DNA of 64,000 nt. Origin: Tethya wilhelma. Lineage: Eukaryota; Porifera; Demospongiae; Tethyida; Tethyidae. Below are positions 48,971 through 59,820 of the stretch, piece by piece. The position numbers were made by a program, and so were the translations under genes. The number at the start of each line of letters is the position of its first letter. The first letter of the stretch is position 1. Where the stretch lies: contig CAXIPT010000006.1 of NCBI GenBank assembly GCA_964030475.1, positions 3,097,507 through 3,161,506 of the forward strand. The letters are read 5' to 3'. The notes beneath the pieces were generated by a model. That model was not told the origin of the DNA, did not search any database, and saw only the letters and a list, made by a program, of their open reading frames with translations.

Positions 48971-50175
48971 GCAAGGTTGATAAATTCCCCACATGTGAGG
49001 TTTGGGAACTTGTCTGATGACACAATTGCACTTTCATACACTCCTTTGAGGTATGTGGCATAGCACTGGATGGGGCTCTGAGAAACACATGAAACTTCAC
49101 CCTCATGGTGAGAATCTACATCAAATGGTGAGAAAAATTGCATAATCAATCACGCAAATCATAACTGAAATCACTATTAAGTTTGTAAATTTAATTCAAC
49201 CTGACTTACACTGTTGACACTTGTCCTTAGCAATCTTATTAGCAATGCCATTCTGATCAATTCTTCTTAAATTATGAAACAGTACCTCCCACATCAGTGA
49301 GGCTCCAGATTTGTTCATCACATCTTCTTCCTTTCGTAGCCAAGCTCTCACCATGTCATCAGGCAGGGTGGTCATCTTCTCAAGATTTGATGCACTCAAG
49401 CCCAGCCATCCACCAAGCCTTTTGATCTGAGAAGTATCCAATTCTTTCAAATAGTGTACCACTTCAACCCAATCACTTTGATCTGTATACAAAATATATT
49501 AAAATTCAAGAGTCAATAATGGCCCAGGCCTGTCTTAGGTATCAATGTAACTCTGCTCCTCAACAGAAGAAATTCATCTCTTCTACAGATTCTCTCTCAT
49601 CATCAAAACCAACAGAGGCAGCCAAACATGAATTAGGTGAGAAAACAGAGCACCTACGGGGTAAAATTTAATACTATGTCCAGATGATGAATGTCTAGAT
49701 TGGTGTTAATGCCTGAATGGACCGTGCCACTATATAAAGGGATTATAAGAAGCCACCCTTAGTCGTGATTGGTTTCATGATTTATGAATATGTATCACTT
49801 TGATCTGTATACAAAATATATTAAAATTCAAGAGTCAATAATGGCCCAGGCCTGTCTTAGGTATCAATGTAACTCTCCTAATGCCAAAAATACATATTCA
49901 TAAATCATGAAACCAATCACGACTAAGGGTGGCTTCTTATAATCCCTTTATATAGTGGCACGGTCCATTCAGGCATTAACACCAATCTAGACATTCATCA
50001 TCTGGACATAGTATTAAATTTTACCCCGTAGGTGCTCTGTTTTCTCACCTAATTCATGTTTGGCTGCCTCTGTTGGTTTTGATGATGAGAGAGAATCTGT
50101 AGAAGAGATGAATTTCTTCTGTTGAGGAGCAGAGGCATGCTGATCAGGAGAAGAAGCTCGGTCTCGCTTGGACAT
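48971..50175 (-). pseudogene. NLR-8: type-B Death cassette with start of the NACHT exon
   Basis: Minus-strand exon 1 is 50049-50175 (ATG at 50175; MSKRDRASSPDQHAS) and exon 2 is 49210-49482 (DQSDWVEVVHYLKELD...). Both have exactly the lengths of the NLR-3 exons (127 and 273 nt). Exon 3 starts at 49115 and is cut by the N at 48970 after CGEFINL, before the NACHT motifs. Its beginning is also altered (DSHHEGEVSCVSQSP in place of DSQPGQSVPQA). Intron 1 is enlarged by a local inverted duplication that includes part of exon 1. Probably a dead 5' fragment, or the 5' half of a gene whose remainder lies elsewhere. Confidence 0.75.
49476..50140. repeat. Local fold-back duplication inside NLR-8 intron 1
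   Basis: An 80-bp block (cactttgatctgtatacaaa to gtatcaatgtaactct) occurs at about 49476-49555 and again at about 49796-49875. Between them, 49553-49792 is the reverse complement of about 49884-50140 and carries part of exon 1 of NLR-8 on the opposite strand. The arms are practically identical. Confidence 0.85.
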
Positions 50176-50281
50176 GATGATGTGGCTTTTTCTAGAAATG
50201 TAAACAACAAATAAAAAATTTAACTCCAAACTTACTGAAATTCGTAAGCTTACTCTGCGCACGCCGTGTGGTCTCAGTCTC

Positions 50282-51256
50282 CTCAAGGGGTGGTGATAGG
50301 ACCGTTTGCGACCGCGGTCAAAGTGTCGGTCAAGAGGTCAAGGCCCAAAAATATATGGTGATTGGTCAAAGGGTCAAGACGATAGTCGCTGGGCTAATTG
50401 GGGCGAGCCTGAGCGAGCTCCAGATAGCGAGTTGTACGTCGGGACCGTCTGTCTGTCTGTCATCGTTGGGTCTTGTACGCTCACCTAAGCTAATTCTAGC
50501 TAACATAATGATCGACCCGAACCATGTACCATGCATTACTCACGCATGCGCATAAGTTTAGAGTGTGCACGTGTTTTCGAGACAGTCGATATCCGCGATC
50601 GAGAAATCAGACAGAGGCAGCTAGAGCAGAACAGTTGAGAAATGGTTCTTCTAATAGCTCAGAGGTTGTGAGACTTAGACAGTTGCTAAGCATATCTTAT
50701 GAGAGAAAGGCACAGGAACAGTTTAACAGCAGTGCCCCAACAGAAAGATAGGCAGAAACTGCAAGTAGAAAAACGGTCTACCAGGCTTGCTCAATATACA
50801 GTGTCAGAGGGTAAGAGATACCAAGTTTGAATACAACCGTAGATTTTACATGTCTCATTAGCAATCCTTCGTGTAAACAAACTTCTGACGTTCACACCAC
50901 AGGCACAGTCATTTGAACACTGTCAGTTTTGTACTGGCACTGACAGCCAGATCTATACCATAATTTGTCATTCTGACAAATATTCTTCATACATTCGCTG
51001 TACAATTCCTGCAAAAAGCTGCGCTCGCCCCACAATGCTTGCATTCTTCTAGTTAAGAGGTGTGGCACTACAAAATTGGGGACCGCCCATTTTATTGTAG
51101 TCAAGTCAAGAAGTCAATAAGGTTTTTAGCATAGATAATATTATCTTATGTTTTTAGCCTATGGTCAAGAGGTCAAGGCCAATTTTGGGTGGTCAAGATT
51201 CTTGACCGCGGTCGCAAACGGTCCTATGGCAGGTATGGTTGTGACCACCCCTTGTC
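50282..51256. mobile_element. Non-autonomous element with 8-bp target duplication (hAT-like)
   Basis: Ends aaggggtggtgataggaccg... and the inverse ...cggtcctat..gaccacccctt, with a second inverted block gaccgcggtc near each end. Flanks are gtctcctc and gtcttctc (7 of 8 match). Paralogous upstream regions (about 35520, tggtctcttctccaatc; also 23745) are uninterrupted. It lies in the upstream region of NLR-8. The interior has many ggtcaa/aggtca motifs and no transposase frame. Confidence 0.65.
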
Positions 51257-51395
51257 TTCTCCAATCTCCCAGCTTCTCCTTTAGTGATCCAGGCTCTTAA
51301 CAGTCAGCCTCTGCTCATCATAATGACAATTCCATCCTACCAGTGAGTATGGTATTATCATAGCAACTCTATAATCACTGTATGTGTTTGGAGTC

Positions 51396-51540
51396 AAGGG
51401 GCGGTGACTCCCATAATAATTATGCTCTGTACTTGCACCTGCGACCGCGGTCAAGATGTGGTCAACGGTCAAAGCAAATTTTATTGTTGGTCAATGGTCA
51501 AAATGAAATTTCAGAGTGGTCAAAGAACGGTGTCACAGGA
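51396..51540. repeat. Related ggtcaa-rich repeat fragment
   Basis: Starts aaggggcggtgactccc and includes gcgaccgcggtcaag and several ggtcaa motifs. It is evidently a second, shorter or truncated relative of the element at 50282-51256, inserted about 140 bp beyond it. Confidence 0.5.
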
Positions 51541-51658
51541 CTACGTGTCCCCCAGGACCACGTGTCCCCCCGGACAGCTGGTCCTAGGACCACGTGTCCC
51601 CCCGGACATCTGGTCCTAGGTCCAGGCGTCCCCCCTAGGACCAGGTGTCCCCCCCTAT
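51541..51658. repeat. GC-rich minisatellite with CACGTG cores
   Basis: About three and a half units of roughly 32 bp built on ggaccacgtgtccccccgga and tggtccta. Adjacent units can also pair (ggacc / ggtcc), so the tract is both a tandem and an inverted repeat. It stands out by GC content from its surroundings. Confidence 0.75.
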
Positions 51659-52062
51659 TTATCACTATGCATGAATGAAGCAAAGATTAATCTACGAGTA
51701 AAAAGCAACCTTGCCAACTTGAAATGCATTAGAGGGTGGGGCTAGTTGCTCAGTTTTGCGTATGCTCAGTAGATTTCAAGGTGTTAAAGAAAACCGAGCT
51801 CCATGTGTGAACAAGTAGTAGGCTCATCTATTCTTGTTAGCACAAAGTTTGTAGCTATTCTATAGACTCACTGATATGAGAACTTCAGGATGCCTATGGC
51901 AGTGCCTACAAAAACAGAAGATAACTATGTTTCCAATGTTGAAGCAAAGACAGATGCCTCACTTCATTAGGAGCACACAGCCAATCGAGATTTTTTGCGA
52001 GTGCAGAATGCCAGAACTCAATAGTCTTCATCAGGCAAAGTGGATAGAATGCTCTTGTTTTA
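51659..52062. other. No gene seen, up to the sequencing gap
   Basis: Non-coding sequence leading to the run of Ns at 52063-52090. Open frames across it are interrupted by the gap and have no recognisable content. Confidence 0.4.
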
Positions 52063-52090
52063 NNNNNNNNNNNNNNNNNNNNNNNNNNNN
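52063..52090. other. Assembly gap (28 N)
   Basis: A run of 28 Ns, the only gap longer than one base in the window. Confidence 0.99.
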
Positions 52091-52277
52091 TGACAAACAT
52101 GATTTTAAAAAATTGACAAAATTCATTCAGGACTTTTGAAATAGGTCAAAGGTCAATATTACGTAATATGCACTTGGAATTAGACTTGTCCGAAGGAAGC
52201 CATTCAAGGTACCATTTTGAAGCCCATTCTATGTGCTATCTGATGATATCAGTAGTTTCTCTATTGCACAAGTTGTT

Positions 52278-52487
52278 AAAAGGTTATGAGGCTTTAAATA
52301 CCCTCTGGTTTAGCAAAAATTTCAAAATATTCCAATATTTAGACGCCTTTAATTGGGAAGCCAAACAAGGTATGAAGATGAGATTTCACCTGACAATATA
52401 AAGTCATTAGTACTACACACATACCAAGTTTCAACAAAATCGGAGATGGTCAGTTGCAAATTTTTGCTGAACTGATTTGGAATTGCC
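52278..52487. repeat. Second copy of the 210-bp repeat
   Basis: Practically identical to 43525-43735. Upstream of it (52143-52155) is aggtcaaaggtca, a perfect DR1. Downstream the sequence passes into the reverse complement of the intergenic region in front of Eph-like copy 1. Confidence 0.7.
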
Positions 52488-52639
52488 CCATAAAGTAAGC
52501 CGGTTTCTTCAAAGTGCAATCATTTGTATATGTGTGATGAGTGTTGTGTATGTGTGTGCTGATAATTTTATTATAATATTATTTTTATTTATATTTTGTT
52601 GTATAGAATAATTATGTGTATGTTAATTAGCTGTTTCCC

Positions 52640-53800
52640 CACCCCTCTTTTCCCCTCCTTTCAAGTTGTAGTTTGTGGTGATGATTGAAACTGATGGTGG
52701 TCTCATGTCTGCCGAGATTAGTACTACGGTGATCATTAGTCATTTAGTATTGATTCAACAAGAAGCTTTCAGCTGCAGAGCCAGCAACTAGTGTTCAAGG
52801 CCATACGCAAAGTTGACTTGAAATGTGGGTGAATGAACTCTTCTGTTCAGCTGTGCTGAGGTATTTGCCAGTGCTCCTGGTGATGTTGATTTTGTTACAC
52901 TGTGTCATCTTGTTTAATATGTAGAAATAACTTGCAATGTTTGACTGCTTTCATCACTTGCACTGTTAGTGAAGAGGTTCAATTATCTTCACCAACTTGC
53001 TTCCTCAGTGGTTTTGGACCCATTGATCCTTGTATGTAGAACTGCATTTAGTATTTCTTGTTTCCTCACAAATCTATAGGTGATTTGGCTGGTATTGAGC
53101 AGGCTGCACCTGACTTCCCCCCTGGAGGCTACTACCTCACAATCGATGTGACTGATGTTAGAAATAGGACAGCCACTTTTATGACAGTTGAAGTATTTGT
53201 CCCAGGTCAGACCAAAACTTATATAAAACTATGATGCACAATGAGAATTCTTTGTGGTTATGACATAAAACTTAATCTCTATTCATAGGAACTCCAACTA
53301 CTACTGAGCCACCTTTCCCATTCTCTGTCTCTTGTTCCCTGGTAGGAGGTACTTACCCCTGAACACTTTCATCCATTTGAGTGCATAGCATGCAATCGGA
53401 GGAGAAGTGGAGACGTATACACTTGTAACTATGACAATGGCACCATTGTTGAAGATTATATTGTGTTCACAAATTCTATTTGATTTGTAGGTAATCTGGT
53501 GATATAACCTTGTTGTGACTGGTACCTCCACTGATGGACAAGTGTCTACCTCAGAGGTGGAATTCTTTGTTCAACCTTGACCAGGTTAAAAAAAGATTAT
53601 TAAATAATTATGTGACTAACTGACTGATGAATTAACTTCTTATACCTCACATCTAGTGTTCAATTTGACATGCGTCACCTTGGAAGTACCATTCGGGCCA
53701 CTGTTAGTCGAGTGTCAAGTTACTGGTGGAGAAATTGATGCTGTTTTCTGTCGTATCAATACTGGAGAGGATATTGAGGCTATTGATAACTGTAAGAAAT
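52640..53800 (+). pseudogene. Eph-like gene, N-terminal/module remnant, copy 3
   Basis: On the plus strand, about 52660-52890 matches the upstream region and signal-peptide exon of copy 1, with a deletion that removes the start codon region (only the CAEVF-like end of the peptide remains). Then come remnants of the two-exon modules: about 52930-53035, 53088-53207 (encoding GDLAGIEQAAPDFPPGGYYL), 53290-53460, 53490-53580 and 53657-53795 (VFNLTCVTLEVPFGPLLVEC). Several carry frameshifts or stops. Relative to copy 1 the modules appear in a different order (third, first, second), and the LBD, FN3 and EGF exons are missing. It is a decayed copy, or the displaced 5' part of copy 2. Confidence 0.7.
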
Positions 53801-54781
53801 CATTATTGCATGTGAAATGAAAGCACTGATTGGTACACAACCCTTGATATTTAGTTATCATGTACATGTATATATAAGCAAAGCTTGTTTATCTGTCATG
53901 GGAGTTTACTGGAAGTACTCCAACCTTGAGCTATATAGAATATGCTACTTTTTCTCTGAACTGTGGAAATGCACTTGCTAAATTTCCTTCCATGACTTGC
54001 AAATAACTATACTTGTGAAGTTTTGTTGTCTGTTCAGTCAAGTACACGTTCTACTGTATCTCTTAGACTAGATAATATACAACACACACAATAGGTGCAC
54101 TCTTGAAGCTAAGCACTCAGAGCTTATGTTAACAGTCAGTCACAGGACATTTTCCGATTAAAGTTAAGGAATGTCCGGACATGTGACCAATGGTCTGCCA
54201 TTCTGTCAGATAATTCTTCTGTGAGTTCGCTAGTAGTAATGTGAGAAAGCTTGGCAATGAGGAGGATGCTAGTGCTCCTAACTCAAAGCAAAGAAGTTAA
54301 CCATTCATATCTGTGCATAAATGGCAGAGAGATTTTAACAAAAGTCTCAACACTGTTATCTAGTTTTAAGGAACATGCTTCTTCGGAAACGTCAGACCAA
54401 GTTGAACTTTGTCTGACATTTAGGTAGATGAAGTGTAAAAAGTTATCATAAGCTCTGAGCATGCAATGTCACAACAAATCTCAGCAAGTTTTAGCATTAA
54501 GTTCTGCAAGATTGTACACGTCAATAGAAATCAAGAAAACTATAAAATTAATCGGATATATAGCTATAATACAAAAATAAAACTCTCATAGTTGAACATA
54601 AATACTATAGACACAATCATGGATCATGTTATTAAAACAAAATTGTGTTATATATGTAAACATTTAAGCACAGACCACATGACATTGTACGCATGATTGA
54701 TCGAAGCCTATATTTATACAATGTTATAGGGTGTGGATACATCATGTACGACATTGTATGTGAATTTAATCTCAATAAGAG
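53801..54781. other. Intergenic, no gene seen
   Basis: Mixed to AT-rich sequence between the Eph-like remnant and the 3' end of the fused transporter-glycosyltransferase gene. No exon pattern was recognised. Confidence 0.5.
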
Positions 54782-57700
54782 TCAGTGTAAATTATTACAA
54801 AGCACACAGTAGGAGTTCAAAATGTGCTTGCAAATTGTTCCACTAGACAGCTTTGTATCTATGTCTTCAGTTGACCTCAAACGAACAGCATAAGCCTCCT
54901 CTTTGAGAAGTTTCATTTTTGTATCAAACGAAGAACCTTTCGAAAAGCATTCACTTTTGATATCGCTCTCAGTGAACATGTAAAAGAGGTCACTTTTCAT
55001 TATTTTCATTATTAACATTGCAACAACTTCACCCTTGTTCATCCATTGCTTCCAGACACCAGTCAGGAGTTTACGACCACTCAAGTCATTGTCACTGTAG
55101 CTTTGTGAGAAATCTGCTAGACAATCCCTCGAGAAATGACTGCCTCTCTCAAGAGCCATGAAAGATCCACTTATTGAATGATTGCTAGTGTCTTCCCAAG
55201 TTAGTAAATTCTTTGGGAGCTTATCCAGTGTATTGACAACAATCATGTCATTGTCCATGTAGATTCCACCCCACTTGTACAGTACCAGCAGTCGAAGGAG
55301 ATTAGATTGGGTACTTTGCCAATGAGAACTAGACTTTGCAATTGAGAGTTTGGATATAAACTCTTCAGCTGGGGTGTCTTTTAGTAGGTCAGCTAGGGAG
55401 TAGCCTGCCACAGTGATATGGTAGCCAGAATCAGTTAGAACATGGAATTCGGACTGCTGTAGTGTGTTGCTGTGGATGGTGACTTTAGAAAAGGGATGAT
55501 GGTGGAAAATGGACTCCACTGTTCGCCAATGATACCATTTGAAGGTCGACTCTGTGAACACTAAATGAAAAAGCAGTTTTTCATCTCGTTCTCTCTCTGA
55601 GGCCAGCACAGGAGGAGGTTGCAGAGGTACCATTCCAAACTTGTGAGCAGCATCATGAAGTGCTTCATTTTGACAAATGACATCCCAAAAAGTGGCTCTC
55701 ATTCTCATCATCATCCCAGGGTTAGGATTAGGTGGGGGGTTATCCCAGGGGAAGTTTTGAAACCATTTAATAACCTCTTGGTTGGTCATAGTGTACAAGT
55801 CTACAGTATGAAACATAGGTGTTAGTCCTGCAGTGCGTGGGGACTTCTGATTTTGTGTCCCATCACCCCCAGGCAACCAAGCAGACTGAATAAAGATGAC
55901 TGGTATTCCCATTCCAACACATGGCAAAGCACAGTGTATGCGCTGAGTGATAACCACCTTTGCTGCTGCATATTCTTCTAAGAATTGAAAAGCAGTTGAA
56001 AACTGTTTCAAGCCATTAATAATGTTGCGTGGAGAATGTTTCTTCTCGATACCACGCTTTAGAATTTCAGGAGGAATAAGATTCAAGTACATATCTTGTA
56101 TGTCTACCAAATAAATATTTTCTGTGCGAGTTCCTGTTGCAGCACTAGGGTTCTTTAACATCAGTGTCATGCATCCAGAAAAGTAAGCCTCCACACCGTA
56201 TTGTGTTAAAAAGTGAACAGTAGCTGTATCACGACAACCAATTGGAGTATGTTGCTTGAAATAGTTGATGTTAGTTTGGCTTGACCATGCCTGCTGAATA
56301 ACTGGATTTATATGCATTCCTGTGAAAATTGGATTGATGTTTTTTGGTGGTGGCCAGTCGACACTTGGATCTCCCCACCATGCATTAAAGAAAGCTGTCA
56401 CAGGCTCCTTGGTTTTCAACAGTGCAATTCTGTCTCTCTCGATGAGATTATCAGCAAATGGTAAGAACTGAAGTCCCGAAAATGCCTGAATTTCATCGCC
56501 TAGGTTCTCTGTGGCTGTTCTCTGTGTTCGTAAATGGTAGGAGAGTGTACCATAGTGGTATTCTAGTACTGAATCGTCTTTTTTGTGATGATCAAGTGTA
56601 TTATAATTGGGACAATTGTTATTCTGCAAACAAGTAGTAAATGAAGTTTCCAAGACTCTATAAAAGTCAAACTGAAATACTATGTTTCCTCCAACAAATT
56701 TGGGGTAATCACTCAAAAACTGCTGGGAGAGTGCTTTGATGAAGAGACTGAATTTGGAGAAGCAAGCAATATCAAATTCCTCTCTACTTGTGACCCAACC
56801 ATTGAAACAAGTGTTGTCTCTGAGGATTTGATTCTCTCCTGTCACTCTGATCCTGGGATCAATGTAAATGCCTCCGTATTTCCACAAGATTCCAAGCTGG
56901 ACAGCTTTTTGAAGGTGATCCTCAAAATCTATTCCTGCCAAAACTTTGTAGAGAGGATGTCGGGCAAACCACTCCTCAAGAGGTGTGTCCTTCACTAGGT
57001 CACTGATCACTAGGAACTCAGAGGTGATACTAGGATTGTTCAACTTGGCGACTGCACGCATACATTGTGATGTTCCACAGAAAACACGACTACAAGTCTT
57101 ATCACTTTGCCAACTCTTGATATTCTTAAGAATCTCAGGAGAAAGTGTTCTGTCAAAGACCCAGGCTGTTGCAACTGTTGATTGGCAGTGCTGAGAATGA
57201 CCAGATCCTTCAGAATTTTTGCTTCCAAAAATGTGTGGTGCTTGAATTCCAACACACACAATTATGGCACAAAAAACTATCACCCATGTAATTTCTTTGA
57301 TACCTTTTCTTTTTCTAAAGTTGTAGAGAGCAAGTCCAGCAAAGAAGATGAGCAAGCCTAATAACATGTTCATTGTCACAGGGGTACGGAAGTAGATGAG
57401 GTTGGCTATGATGACAAACACCCTCTTTGCAAGGTTCAGTGTGGCGTGAGTGAGGGGAGTGATGTCTTGTAGGACAGTGATTGAAGCAGTGTTGTAGGTG
57501 AAGTGGGAGGTGGCAGAGACAATGCTCTCTTGGGCGTGTGTCAACAGCGATATACTTGTTGAAACAAGAACCATCTTCAGGAGGATGGCTGGTATCAGTA
57601 TTAGTGTACTGCAAATGGATATGACTGCATACTTTTGTATTGGACTTTCCCAGGCAAGTTTCTTGAGGAAAATGTTCCTTGTTGCAAAACCCATGTTTGA

Positions 57701-58261
57701 ACTGATGGCTGCAAGCAGTCCCCACACATTGAACGACTTGTCCAACACCACAAACGTACAGGCTCCAGCACTCATTGTCACTATGGACATCAGGGTAGCT
57801 ATGGTGAGATCTGTGTAGTTCTTATAGAGAAGAAGAGAGAGGAAGAAGGTGAAGATAGGCTCAAACGACTTCACCACTTGTGTCACACTGGAACTAACTA
57901 ATGCGTATGCTGCATTTGTGGACATGTTTCCAACAATGTTAGCAAATCCGCCAATCCAAATGATTGTCTTGGGTGAGTCTGTCGGCCAAATTGCAGCTGA
58001 CTTGCCTTTTGCAATCTTCAGGAGTATCACCGATGCTATTGCACCGAGGAGATGCTGAAACAATGTCACTTCTAGCCACCTAAAGTCTCTGAAGGCAGGC
58101 TTCAAATTTGTTGATTGAGCACTCTCATAAACCACTCCGTGTGTCACCATCATGGACTTGGAGGCAATACTTGTGATGCCATTAGCAACCCACCAGATAA
58201 GAACCACCACTAGCATCTGCCACCAGGCCCCCATGAGGCTACTTGAACAGTAAACTTGCAC
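54782..58261 (-). CDS. Fused TPT-type transporter / DXD glycosyltransferase / pyruvyl-transferase-like / DXD glycosyltransferase
   Basis: One uninterrupted frame of 1159 codons, no introns. Residues about 10-316 are a multi-span transporter of the triose-phosphate/nucleotide-sugar (TPT, SLC35-like) group, with SSSVTQVVKSFEPIFTFFLS and NLAKRVFVIIANLIYFRTPV. A further membrane segment lies at about 322-340. Residues about 365-475 resemble a sugar-binding DXD glycosyltransferase domain (LWKYGGIYIDPRI), but the DXD is degenerate (DPR). Residues about 587-795 resemble polysaccharide pyruvyl transferase (NLGDEIQAFSG, PIGCRDTATVHFLTQYG, VVITQRIHCALPCVGMGIPV). Residues about 898-1155 are a second DXD domain (LYKWGGIYMDND, DND at 1003-1005) like alpha-1,4-glycosyltransferases. 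A Golgi protein coupling transport to glycan synthesis is the inferred role. Start ATG at 58261; Met10 is an alternative. The lack of introns contrasts with its neighbours and fits retroposition or gene transfer. Confidence 0.85.
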   Translation of the reverse strand: MQVYCSSSLMGAWWQMLVVVLIWWVANGITSIASKSMMVTHGVVYESAQSTNLKPAFRDFRWLEVTLFQHLLGAIASVILLKIAKGKSAAIWPTDSPKTIIWIGGFANIVGNMSTNAAYALVSSSVTQVVKSFEPIFTFFLSLLLYKNYTDLTIATLMSIVTMSAGACTFVVLDKSFNVWGLLAAISSNMGFATRNIFLKKLAWESPIQKYAVISICSTLILIPAILLKMVLVSTSISLLTHAQESIVSATSHFTYNTASITVLQDITPLTHATLNLAKRVFVIIANLIYFRTPVTMNMLLGLLIFFAGLALYNFRKRKGIKEITWVIVFCAIIVCVGIQAPHIFGSKNSEGSGHSQHCQSTVATAWVFDRTLSPEILKNIKSWQSDKTCSRVFCGTSQCMRAVAKLNNPSITSEFLVISDLVKDTPLEEWFARHPLYKVLAGIDFEDHLQKAVQLGILWKYGGIYIDPRIRVTGENQILRDNTCFNGWVTSREEFDIACFSKFSLFIKALSQQFLSDYPKFVGGNIVFQFDFYRVLETSFTTCLQNNNCPNYNTLDHHKKDDSVLEYHYGTLSYHLRTQRTATENLGDEIQAFSGLQFLPFADNLIERDRIALLKTKEPVTAFFNAWWGDPSVDWPPPKNINPIFTGMHINPVIQQAWSSQTNINYFKQHTPIGCRDTATVHFLTQYGVEAYFSGCMTLMLKNPSAATGTRTENIYLVDIQDMYLNLIPPEILKRGIEKKHSPRNIINGLKQFSTAFQFLEEYAAAKVVITQRIHCALPCVGMGIPVIFIQSAWLPGGDGTQNQKSPRTAGLTPMFHTVDLYTMTNQEVIKWFQNFPWDNPPPNPNPGMMMRMRATFWDVICQNEALHDAAHKFGMVPLQPPPVLASERERDEKLLFHLVFTESTFKWYHWRTVESIFHHHPFSKVTIHSNTLQQSEFHVLTDSGYHITVAGYSLADLLKDTPAEEFISKLSIAKSSSHWQSTQSNLLRLLVLYKWGGIYMDNDMIVVNTLDKLPKNLLTWEDTSNHSISGSFMALERGSHFSRDCLADFSQSYSDNDLSGRKLLTGVWKQWMNKGEVVAMLIMKIMKSDLFYMFTESDIKSECFSKGSSFDTKMKLLKEEAYAVRLRSTEDIDTKLSSGTICKHILNSYCVLCNNLH

Positions 58262-58587
58262 CAGCTATCAAAGAATCATCAAGAAGATAGATCACTTGAC
58301 TTCTATATATAAATCAAATGTTTACCACTTAGTTTAATTGAGTATACAATTAACAATACATTTTATTATACTAAGTACATTAATATTTATAATTTAAAAT
58401 TATTACCTCCTGAAACACTCAAGTGCAGCAGTGTTACAATAAATTATTATAATAATAATTATTATGAAGCTGTGATTCCATATACCCTAGCTTCTAGCAA
58501 GCCATCGCCATGCAGACTAAGTCCATGCAGACATACACGCATACTGATTAGCAACACATGCATGCACTGTACGTATTATGGATCAAT
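58262..58587. other. Upstream of the fused gene, AT-rich
   Basis: Divergent side of the fused gene; it should hold its promoter. AT-rich (several attataat runs), no clear TATA placement and no gene seen. Confidence 0.4.
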
Positions 58588-59668
58588 CGGAATTTAGGGG
58601 ACACTTCCAAACTGGATAAAAATAGGATCATTAAGGGGAAGATTCAGAAGTCACGCTCGTGATGTTATATACCAGGAAAAGTTTTATGCTAAAGCCAGTG
58701 CCAAAATGCAAAGAGATCCCATGCATCTTAACTGCAGACATTGCTGAATGGTGCCTGTGTATATACAAGGCTCGAGTGTTAACTGGTAGATTTCAGTAGC
58801 GAACTGTGGAGCAGAGGCTGAGGCACATACCCAGCTGTAGGTCAGCATGCAGAGGTTAACTTGACTTAGTGCAGTGGCAACAAACAACTGAAAAAACTTG
58901 AAAGCCTAACTGATCTGGATTCTACATAATTTATTAATCGATCATTAAGTAGGAAGTAGGCCTAGCTGTCACTGGAATTTTGGTCCTGAAATTTTTGGTA
59001 CCCTGAAGTCCGACCGTTTTTTCAAAAAAAAAATTGTCTGAATATTTTGGTCCCCTCTAAAAATTTTGGTCCTACTGAAAAAGTGGAATGAGCGAAGCTA
59101 GGACGAAGGAGAGGATAACCTTTGCTGGGGCCAAATGTGATAGTAATTGTTACTAGAGCTTCTCTACATGGTCTGTCACAGTGCATACTTCTTGCATTGT
59201 ATGGAATGCTTGCAGTTGCATGGCTTCCAAGGCACACCCTGATAGGACTATTTTGTGTACGGCAAGTCTAATAGCCCTCTTCAAGGAAATTAAACTGAAA
59301 GGGTGGCATTCTGAAACTTTATCTGCATAACAATCACCATCATAGCTGGACAGCCTTGCTCATATGTATGTATGATTCAAGTGTGAATAACCTAATTTAT
59401 CAGAGGCACTGCATGCATGATTGAATGCTAAAAATGAAGGCACCAATGGTGCACAAGCCTCGGCACACTCAACTAGCTAGCACACTTGTATGATGCATAA
59501 TCAACACAATTCTTTGATGAAGCAGAAAAGTCACAGACTATGCCGAACCATGCTATGATATTACATGCAACCATTTTCAAGATAATCTTGATTAACGAAC
59601 GTACGTACTTTCTGTTTGGATCATAGAGCTACCATTCTTCAGAGTATCCCGTATCAGACAGACAGATG

Positions 59669-59726
59669 GACACACACACACACACACGCATGCACACATG
59701 CACACATGCACACACACGCACACACG

Positions 59727-59820
<94 letters not shown>

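Noticed and set aside
58684..58887. 67-codon frame preserved in both copies of the large duplication (also 61250-61453)
   Set aside because: Preservation follows from near identity of the two copies, not from selection. It contains no known domain.
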